Assembly (NCBI RefSeq): GCF_900108175.1
Contig: NZ_FNVO01000006.1
Coordinates: 336,670-400,669 of the forward strand
Direction: 5' to 3'
From: Thermomonospora echinospora
GTDB lineage: Bacteria > Actinomycetota > Actinomycetes > Streptosporangiales > Streptosporangiaceae
DNA length: 64,000 nucleotides
Shown: positions 63,181 through 64,000 of the stretch, piece after piece
Position numbering within the stretch: the stretch's first letter is position 1
How the letters are laid out: every line of letters starts with the position of its first letter
Translations under genes and position numbers: made by a program
The notes under the pieces: generated by a model
What the model saw: only the letters and a program-made list of their open reading frames with translations
Databases searched by the model: none
Told to the model about the DNA's origin: nothing

Positions 63181-64000
63181 GTGAACCATCGTTGGCAACG
63201 AGTACGCCGACGCGGCCCGGTGGCGGCCGGGCGGTCCCGCCCCGGCCGGCGCGGCCGCACGGCCGCCGGCGCCGCGGTCGCGGCGGCCGTCGCGGTGCTG
63301 GTGACGGGCTGCGGCGGTGACCAGCAGACGGCGACCGGCCGGACCTCGACGGCGGAACTGTCGAAACTGCCGCAGGCGACGACGTTCACCACGTTGCGCG
63401 GCCTGCCGCGGGACTCCGCCCCGTCTGCGGAGACCGACGGCACGGTGGTGAACCCCGCCGCCACGCTGCCGGTGTCGGCCGAGCCCGGCGGCCCGCCCGT
63501 CGCGGCGCTGCCCGCCACGCAACTGGACGGCCCCACCTGGGTGCCGGTGATCGAGAGCCGGCCGGGCTGGCACCGGGTGCTGCTGCCCAGCAAGCCGAAC
63601 GGGACGACCGGCTGGATCCCGCAGTCCGGCGGCAGGCTGACCACCGCCCGCAGCCCCTACCTGGTCAAGGTCGAGACGGGAGCGCGCCGGCTCACCCTCG
63701 TGCGGTCCGGCCGCAAGATCGGCGCCTGGACGGTGGCGGTGGGCGCCGCCAAGACGCCCACCCCGGCCGGACGCACGTTCCTGCTCGGCCTGCTCAAGCC
63801 GTCCGACCCCAAGCCCAGCCCGCTGATCATGCCGGTGGGAGCGCACTCGGAGACGCTCGACACCTTCGGCGGCGGGCCCGGCACGGTCGCCTTCCACGGC
63901 TGGGCCGACGAGTCCGTCTTCGGCAGGGCCGTCACCCACGGCTGCGTCCGGGTGCCCGACGACGCGCTGACCCGGCTGTCGAAGGTGCCGCTCGGCACCC
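63181..64000 (+). CDS. L,D-transpeptidase lipoprotein, 3' end outside window
   Basis: An open frame of 273 codons with no stop before the right edge. Basic N-terminus (NHRWQRVRRRGPVAAG), hydrophobic stretch, and lipobox LVTGC (Cys about residue 44). An SH3-like segment (VPVIESRPGWHRVLLPS) leads to the YkuD domain: RLTLVRSGRKIGAWTVAVG, KTPTPAGRTFLLG, FHGWADESVFG and the catalytic block THGCVRVPDD (Cys255). It forms 3-3 cross-links in peptidoglycan outside the membrane. GTG 63181 has GGAG 7 bases upstream. Only a short C-terminal end is missing. Confidence 0.92.
   Translation, partial: MNHRWQRVRRRGPVAAGRSRPGRRGRTAAGAAVAAAVAVLVTGCGGDQQTATGRTSTAELSKLPQATTFTTLRGLPRDSAPSAETDGTVVNPAATLPVSAEPGGPPVAALPATQLDGPTWVPVIESRPGWHRVLLPSKPNGTTGWIPQSGGRLTTARSPYLVKVETGARRLTLVRSGRKIGAWTVAVGAAKTPTPAGRTFLLGLLKPSDPKPSPLIMPVGAHSETLDTFGGGPGTVAFHGWADESVFGRAVTHGCVRVPDDALTRLSKVPLGT

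Overview
The window is GC-rich DNA from a filamentous, spore-forming type of actinomycete. The evidence is very high third-position GC, frequent GTG/TTG starts, several leaderless-looking promoters, an XRE regulator with a DUF5753-type C-terminus, roadblock/LC7 proteins, PF04672-type SAM methyltransferases, an SseB-family giant, DUF2510, a MocR regulator and oligoribonuclease Orn. The gene set looks most like Streptosporangiales/Thermomonosporaceae (Actinomadura-like), but that placement is inferred; no rRNA or other strong marker is present. There is no CRISPR array, transposase or integrase.

Region 1 (about 1-6240) is accessory and partly decayed: small orphan genes, a VapBC-like toxin-antitoxin pair, a zinc-ribbon protein, the C-terminal stub of a DUF2625-like gene, a tRNA-Arg 3' half that looks like an attachment-site scar, and three diverged copies of a roughly 70-80 bp repeat. 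Region 2 (6250-12480) holds a MerR regulator with its membrane partner, an SDR oxidoreductase, small proteins and a secreted alpha/beta hydrolase.

Region 3 (12633-17401) is the most striking unit. It is a two-gene, translationally coupled RNA-repair cassette. The first protein joins an RNA ligase to a polynucleotide kinase. The second joins an MJ1316/DUF504 RNA-end-recognition domain, an endonuclease/exonuclease/phosphatase domain, a 2H phosphoesterase and a poly(A)-polymerase-like nucleotidyltransferase. Region 4 (17903-21530) is an uncharacterised actinobacterial set: XRE regulator, HExxH ImmA/IrrE-like protease, PF04672 methyltransferase and a MAB_1171c/DUF6545-type membrane protein. Next come an APC permease, a MaoC-like protein and an acyl-CoA synthetase that has lost internal pieces. 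Region 5 (24364-26442) is a four-gene run of three roadblock proteins and one PATAN/DUF4388-like protein, with no GTPase.

Region 6 (26798-36765) holds an XRE-DUF5753 regulator, a second PF04672 methyltransferase, a secreted lipase-like protein, the phosphoketolase-acetate kinase operon, a TesB thioesterase and a double FKBP. Region 7 (37009-52927) is rich in envelope and giant proteins: a class A PBP with a very long acidic N-tail, a four-SseB-domain protein overlapping a small immunity-like gene, a surface protein, a TrmH methyltransferase, an EEP membrane protein, a VWA/solute-binding protein, and an ECF sigma factor fused to a zinc-site, membrane and extracellular tail. Region 8 (52970-64000) has a phosphotransferase, a divergent MocR/PNPOx pair, a DUF2510 protein, Orn, tRNA-His, a response regulator running into tRNA-Lys, an S4 protein, an M14 carboxypeptidase and an L,D-transpeptidase cut by the right edge.
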